NCBI GenBank assembly: GCA_019649035.1
Contig: BMAT01007160.1
Span: 6,455 to 36,084 of the forward strand
Reading direction: 5' to 3'
Length of the DNA stretch: 29,630 nt
From: Elysia marginata
Taxonomy: Eukaryota; Mollusca; Gastropoda; Plakobranchidae
Under the pieces are notes generated by a model that saw only the letters and a list, made by a program, of their open reading frames with translations, ran no database searches and was not told the DNA's origin. Below are positions 11,029-24,080 of this stretch, one piece after another. Numbering within the stretch: the first letter of the stretch is position 1; each line of letters starts with the position of its first letter. Made by a program: the position numbers and the translations under genes.

Positions 11029-14000
11029 TTCGAATGTGTTTAGAGTGTAACAGCATGACATAACGTAAATGAAAGAACTTTCAATGTACATCTTTGTCCT
11101 CATTTATAAATAGAGCGTCATACAGTTCTACCAAGATATAGGAAAATAGTGAGACTTAACTTTTAACTAAAACATGCCTTTAACTGATGAACACGAAACA
11201 GAGAGGCAGAATGAAATTATACTCTACGAGACAATCAGTGCCTCGAAAAAAACTAATAGTCGATACATCTCATGATGACTTTATCTTCGGCTCCCTTTAT
11301 CTTTAAGCCCCCCACCCCACCCCCATACACAGGAAGGTATCATTTATAGCTATTAACATCACTATACCTTCAAGAGAGATCAATCTAGGGTTATAAACTT
11401 CTTTACCTCACACATTTATTGAGGCATTCGTATTGATGCAAATTTTAGAATGAACGTTTTGCCCCTACCTACGATTCATAGCGTAGGCAGACCAAACACC
11501 AATACATTTTTGGAAACTCAACAATATCACTTAAAGCAATACGATCTTGCTGTAATCTCTACTTTTCACTTCCTTGACCCTCATCGCAAACAAGAATTTA
11601 AAATAATACAGGACAAAAATAAAAAAAACCAGCTTTCGATCTTTTCTCCACTTTACTTGCAAGGCTCGTAAATCCCAGAAAAGCCAATCTTGATAAAGTA
11701 TTTGGAGCATTTTATTTTACAAGATCAAGGGCGCTGCACTTGTATTATTCTGTACCAGGTTTTCGAAATGGGAACTATTTTTAATCTAATACGCCTTGGG
11801 TTTTGATAGAAGGAGTCACAGGTTGGTAGAAAGGAATCAACTAAGCTTAGTACCGTTACAGCTTGGCCCAAATTAAATAAAAAAACGACGGTTAAAATAT
11901 TCTGTAGAATAGTGGCGCCCTTTGTGACTTTCGTAACTAATAATTTCACAAAATTGAGAGATGTGTTTTTCCGTGGTTAAGGACGTCAAGTTACATTCTC
12001 CAAACTGTTGTAGATCTGAGTTTGGCCTTTACGACAGCTAAAAGAGGCAAGAAAATAAACAAAATGGCTGCTTGTTTTACTAGTTCGATAACTTCACATC
12101 TCCGAATAATACAAACATAAAGAAAGGATAACTGCAACCATTTATGTGAGTTTTTGTATTCTGACCGTAGATTTACTTTAAATCACTGTAAAACGTTCTT
12201 TGTGAACCTGTAAACTAGATGGAATTTATGTGCTCTAATTATGTTTGAAACACAGCCTTTAAGATATTATTTTTTTAAATTAATTATTCAACGGAAGACC
12301 TGGATCTATAACACTGGTGTAGTAGATCTTGGGGAAGGATTTCACTATGTAATAAGCCTGAGTTTCAAAAATACATTTTTCCCTATTTTCAGAAATAAGG
12401 GGGTCCTGTGTAATAAATGCATTATTTTTATTGTAAAAATACTGACGAACCGAAGGTTTTTTATTTTGTTAATTATTAGTGTCACCCTAGAGTGGCATTT
12501 TACCCGATCTAAGCTCTTTTTGGAATAAACTTTGGAAAGACTACATCTAGATAGCTTTAAAGTCTACATAAAATATCGGAGAAAAGTTCTGTACCTGTAA
12601 GTTGAGGAGAGACCTCAGTAGGCAGGATTTTCGCACCGAGTGTAGTTGTTTGTTTTCATTTGAATTTTACTCTTTATTACCCTTCATTTTGCGAGTAATG
12701 TTTACTATAAACAAAAATAATGCAATTCATTGGACATGTCTATTTATTTCTATATTTCAGAAAAAAATTCTCATAAAAAAATATTAGCATAGCTAGGATG
12801 GTTTCTTTAAAAAAAAAAGACCATTCAGGATTATCCTTCAAGTCTTTTTTGGCGCAAAAGTCGATCTACAGGTTGATCAGATAAACAAAGTGTAGCAACT
12901 TTCTTTCACAGACTGTGCTAACGCGCAAACTTTATATTCTGACGAAAATAAGTTATAATGCAGCTATCAGCTGTATGGAAAACCCTTAACGTAGTTTAAA
13001 ATATTGTGAAATATCGGTATGGTTTCATGAACACTGCAATCCTCTAAAAAAGTCTGATCTCATAGTAATCGAACAATTTTCTCCAGTTACAAACCGTTGT
13101 GACTTTTTTTCTCCCCTCTTGTCAGGGTCACCACGAGTCACGTGCCTTTTCAATTTGTAATGTAATATTATGAGATGTTGGAAACGACGCGAATTTGAGC
13201 CTGTGACAAAATCAATGTCGCTTGTGATTGCCTCTCCAGTACAACGCGCTCAGATATCTGGAAATAGAAAGTTTCTATTGACACTGTCACTACAGATTAT
13301 ATCTTAACAATCAATGATAAATGTGAAGGGAAGATAAATGAAAGCTTTTCTCATGGCATCATTTTCTAAAGACAAGTTTTGTTTCGCTTATATTGCAAAA
13401 CGTAGCAAATTTCGGGAAACATTTGTCAATTCATTAAAGCGAATAGACCCAAACAAGGTGTTTTTGTATTACGACAATTAAAAAAAAAACTTGTTTGCTA
13501 AAGCCTTATTTTAATTTCACCTTTGTATACAACCAATAAAATAATTTTCGTTAGGTGAAAATCTTCTGTCGTTAAAAAAATCCATCAGTTTTGCTTCTTA
13601 TTAGCACACACCGATTGAAGAGTATATAATGTTACCATAAAATGTGTGCCGAACTTTAAACTGTTAAATAGGGCCACCAGAAAAATTGATTATTTTGTGA
13701 GGATTTCTTGTAAAGACAACGCCATTGATGCGGTTTGTTGCACGTTCGGAGTCATTTACCAGTACTATAAGGGTTAATTTAAGGACTCAGTATGGAAGCA
13801 AATGAGAAAGAGCAAAATTTTACAACAAAAAAAAAAACAACAAAGCAGTTCCTTGTGTTTCTTTTATCCTGTGTGTCTATTAGACAAAAACCACTTTAAT
13901 CGTGCAGCATCTTTAAACCTTTACTTAAAACTCTTTACTAAAATAGTTGCATCGGAACTCATATTTAAATATAAAACCTTACGGTAAACAAATTTTATGT

Positions 14001-15078
14001 GACTACTTAATAATCCAATGAAACCATGGTTATATGTGCAAGGCGATATAAAGTTAATAAACTAAAAAACGGAGATTAAAAGCATGAAGTTTTCAATATA
14101 GTGCATGACCTTTAAAAGATCAACATAGTAAACGATTTGAATTTTTTCTAAGCCTAAATGCACAACATATAACCATTGCTCCTACAAACATTTTTTAGGT
14201 GTCCAGTCCTTTTGGTACAGAGTCAATTATATATCGATGATTTAACACAAAAATTGATATCACCACTTTTCATAGTCTAGGGAAAATGAAAACAAAATTA
14301 CTGCAAGCTATTAAATGCTTCAATTATTTTACTTTTAATCATTTTACATCACAGTCACATTAATTGTAATGTTTGGTCTGTTGAAAAATGCAAATGAAGT
14401 TCAGAAAACTATAAATTAATGTGTATATAAGCCTTACCAACGATTCCAATTTGAATTAATCAATGTAATTTCATATGAATTAGGTGTACAAATTTTTAAA
14501 AATTGTTGCAGCGTCAATATCTGAAAAATATGACTTCTGAACGCCCACTAAATTATGAAGCCTATATGTCTCAACTGGGCTTTGCGACTGCAGACTCATT
14601 TGGATAAAATGCGAGACAATTCTTTTAAATATCCATAAGGTTCAAGCCATTATTAGAAAATAACTTTAAGGAGATAATTTTTGTAGTAAGAAACTTGTGA
14701 AGAAATCTACTGACAAAAAAAACCCCAAAGAAAACCACTGCACGATGTTCATAATAGACATACACAAGTATGCATTGTTCTAATCAGATCTTTCGTGTCA
14801 TTATGCACTAAACCATTAATTTTCTTGCAAGTAAAATTTCTTAACCTTTATCTCGCTTCTGAAAGAAGACAGAGCTTAGAAAATTATTTATTGGTTCTTG
14901 AAGTGAAAAGGGGGCCAAACTAACTGTTGTAGATACTCCGATTCGCTCAAAAATGAGGATACTAATTTCTTGCTTGCGCCATCAATATAAGAAACTACAT
15001 ACCAAGTAAATATAAAACTCCTTTGCTTTCCCTCGTGATAATATCTAAAATACTAAACAAAAAACCCCAGCTAAATGC

Positions 15079-15268
15079 TTTCTCTCTCTCTGCCACCTCT
15101 TCCCTCTCCTTCTCTCTGTCAATCTATCTCTGTCTCTGTGTCTGTCTGTCTGTGTCTGTCGGTCTGTCTGTTTCTGTCGGTCTGTCTGTTTCTCTTCCCC
15201 CTCTGTCTTTCTCTCTCCCTCTTTCTCTCTTTGTCTCTTTATCCATCTCTCTCATCTCATCTCCTCTC
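15079..15268. repeat. CT / CTGT polypyrimidine tract
   Basis: An almost pure pyrimidine strand of TCTC and CTGT units extends for about 190 bases. Two overlapping frames read as Ser/Leu/Val-rich low-complexity protein, which is expected from the repeat and not evidence for a gene. Long homopurine-homopyrimidine tracts can form triplex (H-DNA) structures. Confidence 0.93.
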
Positions 15269-18200
15269 AAAAGAGATAACTTTAGACCTGGGAAGTGTTT
15301 AAAAGTAAATATAGCCCATGTGTCAGATCGATTATTTTTTCAGACCTCTGATTCGATTTTCAAAAATCCTTAAAACTGCTTTTATATCTACGCTGTTTCT
15401 AGAACGCATAGGAGTTAAGTTTTAAATCATCTTTTTACTGAGACAACAGATAACTTCATTGCACAGGCACATCTTTATCGTCAAAAGAGTTCATGCAAAG
15501 AACTATCGTATCCATCTTAATATCAAGCCTCCTGTTATACGTGATCCCAGAAGCTAACCATACGCTCATTTCACGCTTTCGTTAGAGGTGAGCTAAGTTC
15601 TAGATGTGCGCGTGGTAAGAATAAATGTATTAGAAAGCAGGTTACAATAAAGATCGATACCAAGATAAATATTGACAGATTTATTTATAAAAATTTAAGT
15701 GAATACGTTAAGGTCGTGGTAATCGATGGAGGAGATTTAGATATAAAGATGTATACATAAACGTAGTGGTCAAGGAGGAATAGAAATTTAAGGAAGATCG
15801 GAAAGTATACGGCGCAAAATTTAACTGGAAAACACCTACTCACTCACATCAGTTTAGAACGCTTGGGCGTGTGTTGAATCAAATCAAATCAAGACATATG
15901 ATCTAAGTAATTTTACCTTATATACGGTTTCTACTATGCTGTAATGACACCCTTTAATTGACGCCCAGAAATAGGAGGAGGGATTCAATTGGTGTTGTGA
16001 AATACATTGTTTCGCAACAGCAAGGGAAGAAGGACAACGCTTCATACATTTTCCTTTTTTCAATCTGGATGTAATGAGCAAGATTAATTGTAATGGACAA
16101 AATTTTTAGTGATCCTAGCTAGTTTAATTTGGTTTTTGTCTAATCTGTTAGGTTTTTTTTACAGTGTAGATATTGACCTAATAATTTCAATAGTTTTGCT
16201 TCCATGTTTTTGTGAAAAAATACTCAATGTACTCTAACCAACTCGCATACCGGTAGTATTTTCATATCTAATCACATCTACTTATACGTTCCATACAAAT
16301 TAAACTCTTTCTGTAAATTAATAGCAACGTATAAAAGAACAACTCGCTGGGTAAAATAAACTTGAATATAAGGGGAATACACGAACTTGTATAACTCTGA
16401 TTAATTGTCTCTCTGGGGTAAAGTTCAAAGCAAGATAACTTTTCGTACTAATTCAAACCCGTGCCTAATTGTTTCAAAGCTCTGTGCCATCTGGTAGATA
16501 ATAACAGCGGAAGATTTGACGTGGCCTAATTCCGATACATAATTTGATCTCTGCCCTTGCTGTTTCCTTCAGATAAGATGAAAGCATCGGATGTTGAGAA
16601 GAGAATGCTAAAAGGAAATCTTTAATGTGACAGAAATGAGAATTGACGTTGATAGAAAAAAAAACCTTAAAGAACGGTATGCCTACTTCTGAAGTTTAAT
16701 AAGGACAGAAAGCACAGGTATAATTTGTAGTGCAAGCATACCTTACACACTTAAAAGCACAGCCAAAGCTTTCAACAAATCTTCTAATCCCTGCTATTTT
16801 AATCAGAATACTAAGAATGTGTTACAACCTTCTGAGCGAAAAATGTATTACCAGATAGAAAGTTAATACCGTCTTAATGCTCCCACCGTACCAACTTTCT
16901 CTATTTCTCATTACTATATATGCCACAAGACGATTATTTTCTAGTCAGTTGACTCGACCAACACGCTTTTTATCAGAAAAAGAGATATTACCGAACATAT
17001 CAAAATAGTTTTAGAGCAATTGCACCATATTAATTGCGTAATAGACTCGCAACGTGAGAAAAGCACAGTTATTGTTAGAAAAAAATCAAATGTAGCTGAA
17101 GTACTGGTCTTGAAATAATTGACAAAGAGAAGAAAATAGAGAACCAGTAAGATATAAAAATACATAACACCAAGAAGAGGATAAAACAGTACCCTAATGG
17201 GGAAATATAAAAAACAATATAAAGAGAAGGCGTTTTATTGGGGTAAAGGGGGGGGGGGGGTGAGAACAGCTGTATCCAGAGAGAGATGATTTTGAAAGAA
17301 GACGAAAGTTTGTGATGAGATTCATATTGATTTGTTAAAAGTTTGACAATCAATATGTAATTATGTGAGGACATGAAGAAAAGAAAGGCAACGTTTGGCA
17401 CAGTCCACTCTATGACTCGACCAGGTTGGGTACATCTTTACTTGTATGTAGATACATTTCTTAAGTTATTGACTCATTTGAGACTTATAATTAAAATGTC
17501 CGAATCTAGTAGAATGTGAGACAAAAGGGTTCGCTGTATGCACCGTCAAATTTTATCATGGGAATGATGTATACATTTTCAAAGTTGTGCCACTTTCAAC
17601 TTAACAATTTTTCCAAATCATAAAAAATTAATGGCAAAAAAATGGAGAACGTATTTAAAATGCTATATCTTATCGGCCTCTTGCTCTGGGAAGCCGGATT
17701 GCATGGGACCTTTTTTAATGCATTATCTAAAATGTTTGTTTTTAAGTACTGGTTTGTTAACTGGTTTTTAATTATTCAGACTAGTTTTATAACGATTACC
17801 ATTCGCAAAGCTTTGCAATTCATAATTTTGTTCTTACACAAAAATTTTAACGGGCGCATGGGCGATTGCTTGAGTTGAATATTAAAAAGATGTTTAAGTA
17901 ATTGAATTTGAGATTAATGGTTTAAACTGAATCAATGTCCTTAATTCCTTAAGAGCTTAGCAAAATGGCTTTGCTCGTAAAAAGACGCAAGTTTTTACAT
18001 GTTAAAGTTCTCTAAAGCTTAAAAAAGTTGGATGTTTTAAAAGTATCGCATACTTCCAGTACAATCGAATACCACAAAAAGCCACATACACAAGTATTAT
18101 TTACTGAAATGTGATTTTTTATCTGGTTGCATTAAAGTGTTTTGTGCTGCACTACCATTCAACTTCAAGTACAGAATTTTACAAACAAAAATTCGATTTT

Positions 18201-19140
18201 AATATAAAACGCATATAATTTGACAAAAAAGATAGTGGCCTATCCGAAGTAGGGGTGAAACAACTAACTTTCGAAGCGATAAATAAAACAAAATGTTAGC
18301 AACAGAAAATTTTGATCTTCTTATTTGCTTCTTTCAAAACGCAACAGCAAAATACAGCCGCATTTACTTGTTAACAGTAACACTACCTATGAGATTTTAT
18401 CGTTAGTTTTCATGTTGGTAAATATGTAAGCTGATTAAAACTTGTCTCCTTTTATATTAAAAAACAGGTCTTTTGAACATCTCTTTACTCATACTAACAG
18501 TTCTAAATAAGTTTTGTGTCCAAAATCACCTTCAAAATTGTGTACTTTCCTTTTCCTTGAAAACAATGAGTATTTTGAACAATGAATACATATGGAAAAA
18601 CCTATGTCATTATTCAATGAAAGAGCAAGAAAAAGTAGCAAAGACAAAATTAAGCATAGAGATTGGTGGGTGAGATAAAAATCAGATAAACAGTTCCATA
18701 GAAATATAGATAGATAAGTAAATACATTGTTATGTATCCCGATAAAGGATATGATTCACATTATTAGGTGCGAACATCGCTTATATCAAAGATATATCAA
18801 AGACTTTTTTTTCTATAGCGTTTAAAAATAAGAGTTGTTTGATGAAATATATTCCAGATTGTAGCAAAGTCTACTGGTCTTGTCATCTATTTACAAACGT
18901 TTGGCACCTTTATAATCATGTTGACGTTATTATGTATTAAGTTGTTTGTTAAAGATCGTAACTATTACAGTAGCATAAAAAAATGGCAGTCGAACAATAG
19001 GTAAACACCAAAAAAGATTAAAACAGGAATACCTACCTTTGCAAGAAAAACACTTTTCTAGGTTTGTAGTAGTATACTTGTTTTGAAAATAACCTTTAAA
19101 AGGATGCCTTAAAACCAAAGAGCTTTCATGTGATGAAATT
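15269..19140. other. AT-rich stretch with no supported gene
   Basis: The area around 15545-15760 keeps one frame open for about 71 codons without a start codon and has two GT-type donor-like sites (AGAG/GTGAGC and CGTG/GTAAGA), but no convincing acceptor, so it is not called as an exon. A run of 13 Gs lies at 17248-17260. Nothing else beyond simple AT-rich sequence was recognised. Confidence 0.5.
17248..17260. repeat. Homopolymer G13
   Basis: Thirteen consecutive Gs follow GGGGTAAA. This is a likely length-polymorphic and assembly-sensitive site. Confidence 0.95.
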
Positions 19141-19161
19141 TTGGTACGTGCGGGGTACTTG

Positions 19162-19258
19162 AAACCGGTTTATATATATTTAAGTTTTCAGTAGCTGTTG
19201 AAAGAGAAAAAACAACAACTAAGAATCCCCTTCGCACGAAGATTACGGAAACCGGTTT
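19162..19258. promoter_or_regulatory. Pair of AAACCGGTTT palindromes beside a TATA-like run
   Basis: The perfect 10-bp palindrome AAACCGGTTT occurs at 19162-19171 and again at 19249-19258, 87 bases apart. Its core AACCGGTT equals the known binding consensus of Grainyhead/CP2-family transcription factors. The first copy runs straight into TATATATATT (19171-19180), a TATA-like run, and the second lies inside a CpG-dense segment. This combination suggests a promoter or enhancer, but no transcript is proven; chance is possible for each single site. Confidence 0.4.
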
Positions 19259-19400
19259 GAAACAAAGCAATGGAAACTTAGAAGCGGTCCAGGTTTTATA
19301 GAGAACGCTTTTCACGCATTTCAGGAAACGGCACGGCGTCTTCACCGAGTGGTGAGGGTGAGGGTGAGCGAGTGCGGGGACGAGGTGCTCACGGACAGTG
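19220..19400. promoter_or_regulatory. CpG-dense island
   Basis: About fifteen CpG dinucleotides fall within 180 bases, far denser than the surrounding AT-rich DNA. They cluster around 19231-19248, 19305-19345 and 19368-19395. In animals with mosaic methylation, CpG-dense patches are often promoters or exons that escaped CpG decay. The patch contains GGTGAGGGTGAGGGTGAG (19351-19368), which also resembles repeated splice-donor motifs on the plus strand. Confidence 0.45.
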
Positions 19401-19572
19401 TCACTATTACTCTTACCCACTGGACATAAGAAAGTTTTGTGGAGGCATCAGCTGGGTTTGTCCTTTTGCTCAAAGCAGATGCAACTTATTACAGGATCAA
19501 ATAATGAACTTAGCTGATGAAGGCAAATACGATTACACAGTTATTATGATGATTAGCTTCTTACAGGCATGA
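19324..19572 (+). CDS. Weak candidate exon in CpG island, unknown product
   Basis: Following an acceptor-like CGCATTTCAG (ending 19323), one plus-strand frame is open for about 82 codons to TGA 19570-19572. The whole open stretch runs from 19282. It reads a Gly/Ser/Glu/Arg-rich start (SGEGEGERVRGRG), then a Cys- and Tyr-containing part (QCHYYSYPLDIRKFCGGISW, VCPFAQSRC, NLADEGKYDYT). No family is recognised. The opposite strand is also open over 19109-19420, which weakens the argument, because the local GC-richness makes stops rarer in every frame. The alternative is non-coding promoter sequence. Confidence 0.22.
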   Translation, partial: GNGTASSPSGEGEGERVRGRGAHGQCHYYSYPLDIRKFCGGISWVCPFAQSRCNLLQDQIMNLADEGKYDYTVIMMISFLQA

Positions 19573-21708
19573 GACAGTTTTTATCACCCTATGTCTGGTT
19601 GACCCAACATTTTCATCATAGTTACCGCATTGTGAGTGATCTTTGTTAAGTGACGTTAGTCTTTTTCTATGAACCCTCAACTCAAACAACTCAAAAAGTT
19701 TACGAGGGAGGCACTTCCCATATTCCACAGTCCGGCAAGGGCTGACCTTTTAGTTTCACCGCCGTGTTTCGAAAGTGTGTGCAATCTCGTGCTATGGCGG
19801 CTTTCCTAGTAAAAATTATACCCTTTTTAACCTATCTAGTAGTCAAGTAAGAAGGCAGTTGAAAGGGAGTTGGCAAAAGGAGATTTGGTGAATAGACATG
19901 CGTTACTATAAACAACTTTAAAGTGCAATTGTGCAAAATAAATTGATTTTATTTGCTTTTAATAATGAACATTGCTTAACTTTTTTATAATGTATGCTAC
20001 AAAATATGACAATTTGGAGTGAAATAAAAGCTTGGGATCTCAACTCACATCTAAAAAAAAACTTAGTAGAAAGCAAACATGCATGAGCTTGAAACATGCT
20101 ATCTCGTTTAATTAATACCAAATTTGATACCAAGGCATTGTTTTTTTTTCAATAGGGATATAAAATTTACTTCAAACGTATCGGTTTGCATCTTGAAATG
20201 CCTTGATAAAGTATACGGTTAATTTATGTCTTAGTTTTCTGGATTTTTATCTATAAAAAGCAAACCAAAAACCTTTAATGTCAAAAGACCTTTTTTAATA
20301 CGCAATTCTTTAAGCTCCAAAACAACCTTTCCTTGAAATTATATTCAGTTTATTTGAAACTTTTTTTGCGCTTTAAATGGCCCTTTCTTACTGATTTAAA
20401 TCATCCGAGGATTTATTGGGCTAAAAGTCTACATGTACGTGCAAGCAAGGGTCTAGAGAATCGTGATCGGAAATATACCTTATTTCCATCTAACATTCAC
20501 AGCTTTCATTTTAATAAGATTTGAAAAAATTAAAAAAGACTAAAAAGTCATTAAAAGACCCTGATTTTAGATGCAAATCGCATATCTAAGTAAGCATTGT
20601 TTCTTCAAAACAACGTATACAGATTTGAAAGTCATTTACATTATATACCATTTTAGATAACTGTAATATAACAATTTTGTCGATAGTCCTTGTCAGTACT
20701 TATAAAAGTGCTTTATATGTTCTTGACATCCTTAATATGCTTTAAATAATTTCCATTGCTGATGACATCTAAATGTTAATCAGAAGAAATAATTGCATAA
20801 GATTTTTTACTTTGCTATTCTCGACTTATGTAAAACTGAGCTCGTGCCCTGGGTTTAGCGTTTTGTACGATTATTTGTTCTGACATAATTAATTATACTT
20901 GTTTTCAGAAAATTAATTATGGTTTTTTTATTGATCAGTTTTGTAACAGCCTTTTTTTTAAAGAAAGTAATGAGGAGGGAAGATATAAATAAAATAGCCT
21001 CAAAACATTCTACGTGGAATATATCTTAACACCTTACATATTGATAAATCCATGTATGGACATAATTATGCTATTTCCTCTAGTATTTTAACTGAATTCT
21101 TTTCTAATATCTCCTTGCAAAATAACTTCCAAATAATCATCTCAAATTACAACTGGGAAAATTTATTAGGGAAAAATAGTCCTAATTAAAACGTTTTGGC
21201 CAAAGCAATCTTTGTCATTATTATAATTAAACTCTTGGCCATCTGATAATCGCAAAAAATATCATTTTCAGTGTAAAGAGCATTCTTGTTGTGTGAAAAG
21301 ATATTAGTTGAGTTTAATTAGTCCAAGATTTCAATGGGTTTGTGTGTGATATGAAGTATATTTTTGGAATGCTCGTGAATAGAAGTGTTGAGAAATAAGT
21401 GACAGTTTTAAAAATCTGCAACTATGGTGTCTTGTGAACCTGCCTTTTTTCTTCTATATTCATCAGCTTTTTCAGAAATTCCTTAGCCCCACCGAATTGT
21501 ATGTTTCTCCTTCTCACGTCAAATTGTAGGCTTCTTCGTCAAAGTATGTATCTATTGGTGTCAATAATTGTATCGGCTTTCTATTCTGTACAGTTCAGGT
21601 CCTTTTTGCATTTTTTTCACCTTAAGCCTGTGCTCTTTTCTCTTGTATCTCTAGCCTCCTCTATTAATTATCAATGTACTGTTCCGTCTTTTCTCTGTTC
21701 TTTTCGCT

Positions 21709-21822
21709 ATTCTTTCCATCTATCTATCCTTACTTATCAATCTATCTATCCAACAAACTATCTATAATTATACGTATCTATGTTTCTATCTATCAGTTTT
21801 CTATCCATCTATCTCTCTTTTT
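21709..21822. repeat. Degenerate CTAT microsatellite
   Basis: CTAT/CATC units (CTATCTATC, CTATCTATCC, CTATCTATCAG) are scattered with interruptions across about 110 bases. A CTAT tract of similar motif occurs at 4320-4336. Confidence 0.85.
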
Positions 21823-22406
21823 GGTTTTCCCAACTTGACCGACTTAATCCACTCTTCCATCAACAGTTTCCCAAAAAGTCTGTGTGCACACAATGTTGTC
21901 CTTGGAAGAAATCGCATTTCCGGTGCTGGTGTGGGCGGATCAGGAGTCATTGATTTAGAGAGAGGCTTAGGCTAACCAGATTAGCCTGGGTGATTATCTT
22001 CTCTTGACAATATTTTTCTTCTGTTCTTCACGTGGCTACAAACTACAGCTGGGTGTTAGTGTTTGTTTACTGTGGCCTCCTTTTTTATTTGATATGCTTT
22101 TCTTTTGCAGTTTACATCTTTTTCAACTGAAATCATTTTTGACTTCACTAAAACCTGAATGCGTTTTTCGAATGCTGAAATGTTTACATAAAATTCAAAA
22201 GACATCGAACATTGTGATAATCTATGTTTATGAGTTGTCAAACGTTAAACTTAATGAATGATTATTGAGAGCCTGAAAAGGTTTTTCATGTGAAGTTATA
22301 CAGAAAAGAAATGAAAAAATTCCTTATTGAAAAGTTATATTCTTAACTCTTAAAAATCATATCCATTTAAAACTTTTGGGCGAACTTTCTTCCTCTGGCA
22401 GAAGAT

Positions 22407-22440
22407 GGGGTAGGTGAGGGCAAAGGAGGGTAGGGTGGGG
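22407..22440 (+). other. G-quadruplex motif
   Basis: Five G runs occur: GGGG (22407-22410), GGG (22418-22420), GGG (22428-22430), GGG (22433-22435) and GGGG (22437-22440). The spacers are 7, 7, 2 and 1 bases, satisfying the G3+N1-7 pattern on the plus strand. It stands alone in AT-rich DNA, and no gene start is recognisable next to it. Confidence 0.8.
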
Positions 22441-24058
22441 AGACAGTAGTACTTTTGCACACATGTCCGTGTATTTGATTTCAGTTACAGGTATGTGAAA
22501 GTGTGCCCTGTGTTCCTGTTTTTGAACATCTGTTAGACCTCAATGGTAGTAAAGGGTTTTTGCCTCCACATCATGAATATAAAAACCACAAAGTCAAGTA
22601 GGTTGTTTATTCCCTGTGCTAAATGTATGATCTGTTTTCGTTCTATTGGATGAATTTCTTAGAAACCTAAACATTGTTAGAAAATAAGACTTTGCTATTG
22701 ACAAACGTTTGTTGAAGTTTTTAATGACAAAAACATCTTTTCAAAACAGTAGAAAAAGGCCCTTCACCTCCCATCGAAATCGAACACAACAACAATTTAT
22801 AATGCTTGTTTAAAGACAGTATTAATCATCTGCGGAAGTTGCAAATAGCATTTTGCCCAAAACCTTTCTACCACAACGTTTTGCCAACCACTGCGGGCGT
22901 TTTTTAAAATTTATTATCTCTGGCAAAGCAATATTTAGGTAAAAAAAAATCAATTTTCTAATCAATTTTTTTTAGTCCGATCGCTAATTGCATAATTACT
23001 TTCTATCTTCAGTTCACCAATTTGAATTTTGATGGATAATGGGGCCCACAAAAATGATATTGAAAAACTTATTTCAATTACAACATTTGGAATGTATAAT
23101 TAGTTTTCCCTTATTGAAATGCACTTCGCTCTAATCCACAATTTCGTGCAGTGCTCCTTAATGTCTCCTACTTTTTCTTTTTTTAAATTTAAAATCAATC
23201 GGTTTTTTTGTTTCTGTTTTTTTTAATTTAATAAATAAATTTACATAAACTCTGGTTAGTTTGAAATATAAATTATAAGGAAATTTGCACTTTTCTCACT
23301 CTTTATTATCATTCTGACGCATCTGTATTTAAAACACTTAGATGTACTCTTAGGCCATTACAACCATCTTTTTCGTTCTCATTTTCTCATGTAATTTTTC
23401 GCTTCCAACTATAAGTCCTAACCAGGGATAGTGATCTAAATGTCGCAACTTTCACTGCACATGACATTGATAGCTTCCAAACTTAGAAATAAATAATGGT
23501 AACGAGTTGGGTTTAATATATAGATAAAATCAGGAAAAAAATTCACTTTTAAAAAGCGTTGTCTCCAAGAAAATTTCCAACACTCATTTGGCCTGCTCCA
23601 AAAACACAAACAATGAGTAGTATGGAGTTTTCAGGAAAACACGAAAACAAAATGAAAATAGATAAGCACTTTAAGAGTTTAGAACACCTAGAAATTTCAA
23701 CCTTTTGACACCTTAAATATGTTCTTTAATTTCAAATTTAAAAAATGATCCTTATGAAACTGTTTTGTGTGCGCCAAAAAAGCCCAAAGATTTTTCTTAG
23801 TTAAAGCAAACTATACCACTCGATCAGGATTTAACTCGGAGTCCTTAGTTATCGATCTTGTTCGAGGTAAATGCCCTGGCTTTCCTCACCAATGCGTAAC
23901 TTCTTTGATATCGACAGAGGAGTATGATTAACTTTTTTCTCACCACCTTGTGCTTGGAAAAAGGAGAATTACAATGCGAAGGTGGCCCCCACTGGTGAAA
24001 TGCCCTCAATTTACGGTTATGTCTGAAAACAGTTTCATAAAGTAACTTAGATCAATAA

Positions 24059-24080
24059 ATATATATATATATATATATAT
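24059..24080. repeat. AT dinucleotide microsatellite
   Basis: Eleven uninterrupted AT units sit between AATAA and GTTCTAG. Confidence 0.95.

Larger units (their letters stand above)
9389..15078. other. AT-rich stretch with no supported gene
   Basis: All open frames are short, lack motifs and resemble chance frames in AT-rich DNA. Small inverted repeats at 9720-9757 and 11004-11028 are listed separately. A C-rich patch (CCCCCCACCCCACCCCC, 11308-11324) has three C runs, one short of a full i-motif/G-quadruplex pattern. GTCACGTGCC (13137-13146) contains a CACGTG E-box core, but there is no associated gene. Confidence 0.55.

Noticed and set aside
12241-12787. 95- and 61-codon plus-strand frames
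   Set aside because: Phe/Ile/Leu-rich products typical of chance frames in AT-rich DNA; no motifs or splice context, although a GTAAGT occurs at about 12597.
15023-15373. 116- and 75-codon frames rich in Ser/Leu/Val
   Set aside because: Produced by the CT/CTGT tract; composition and overlap show repeat origin.
15545-15760. 71-codon open frame with donor-like sites
   Set aside because: No start codon and no convincing acceptor; composition gives no protein signal.
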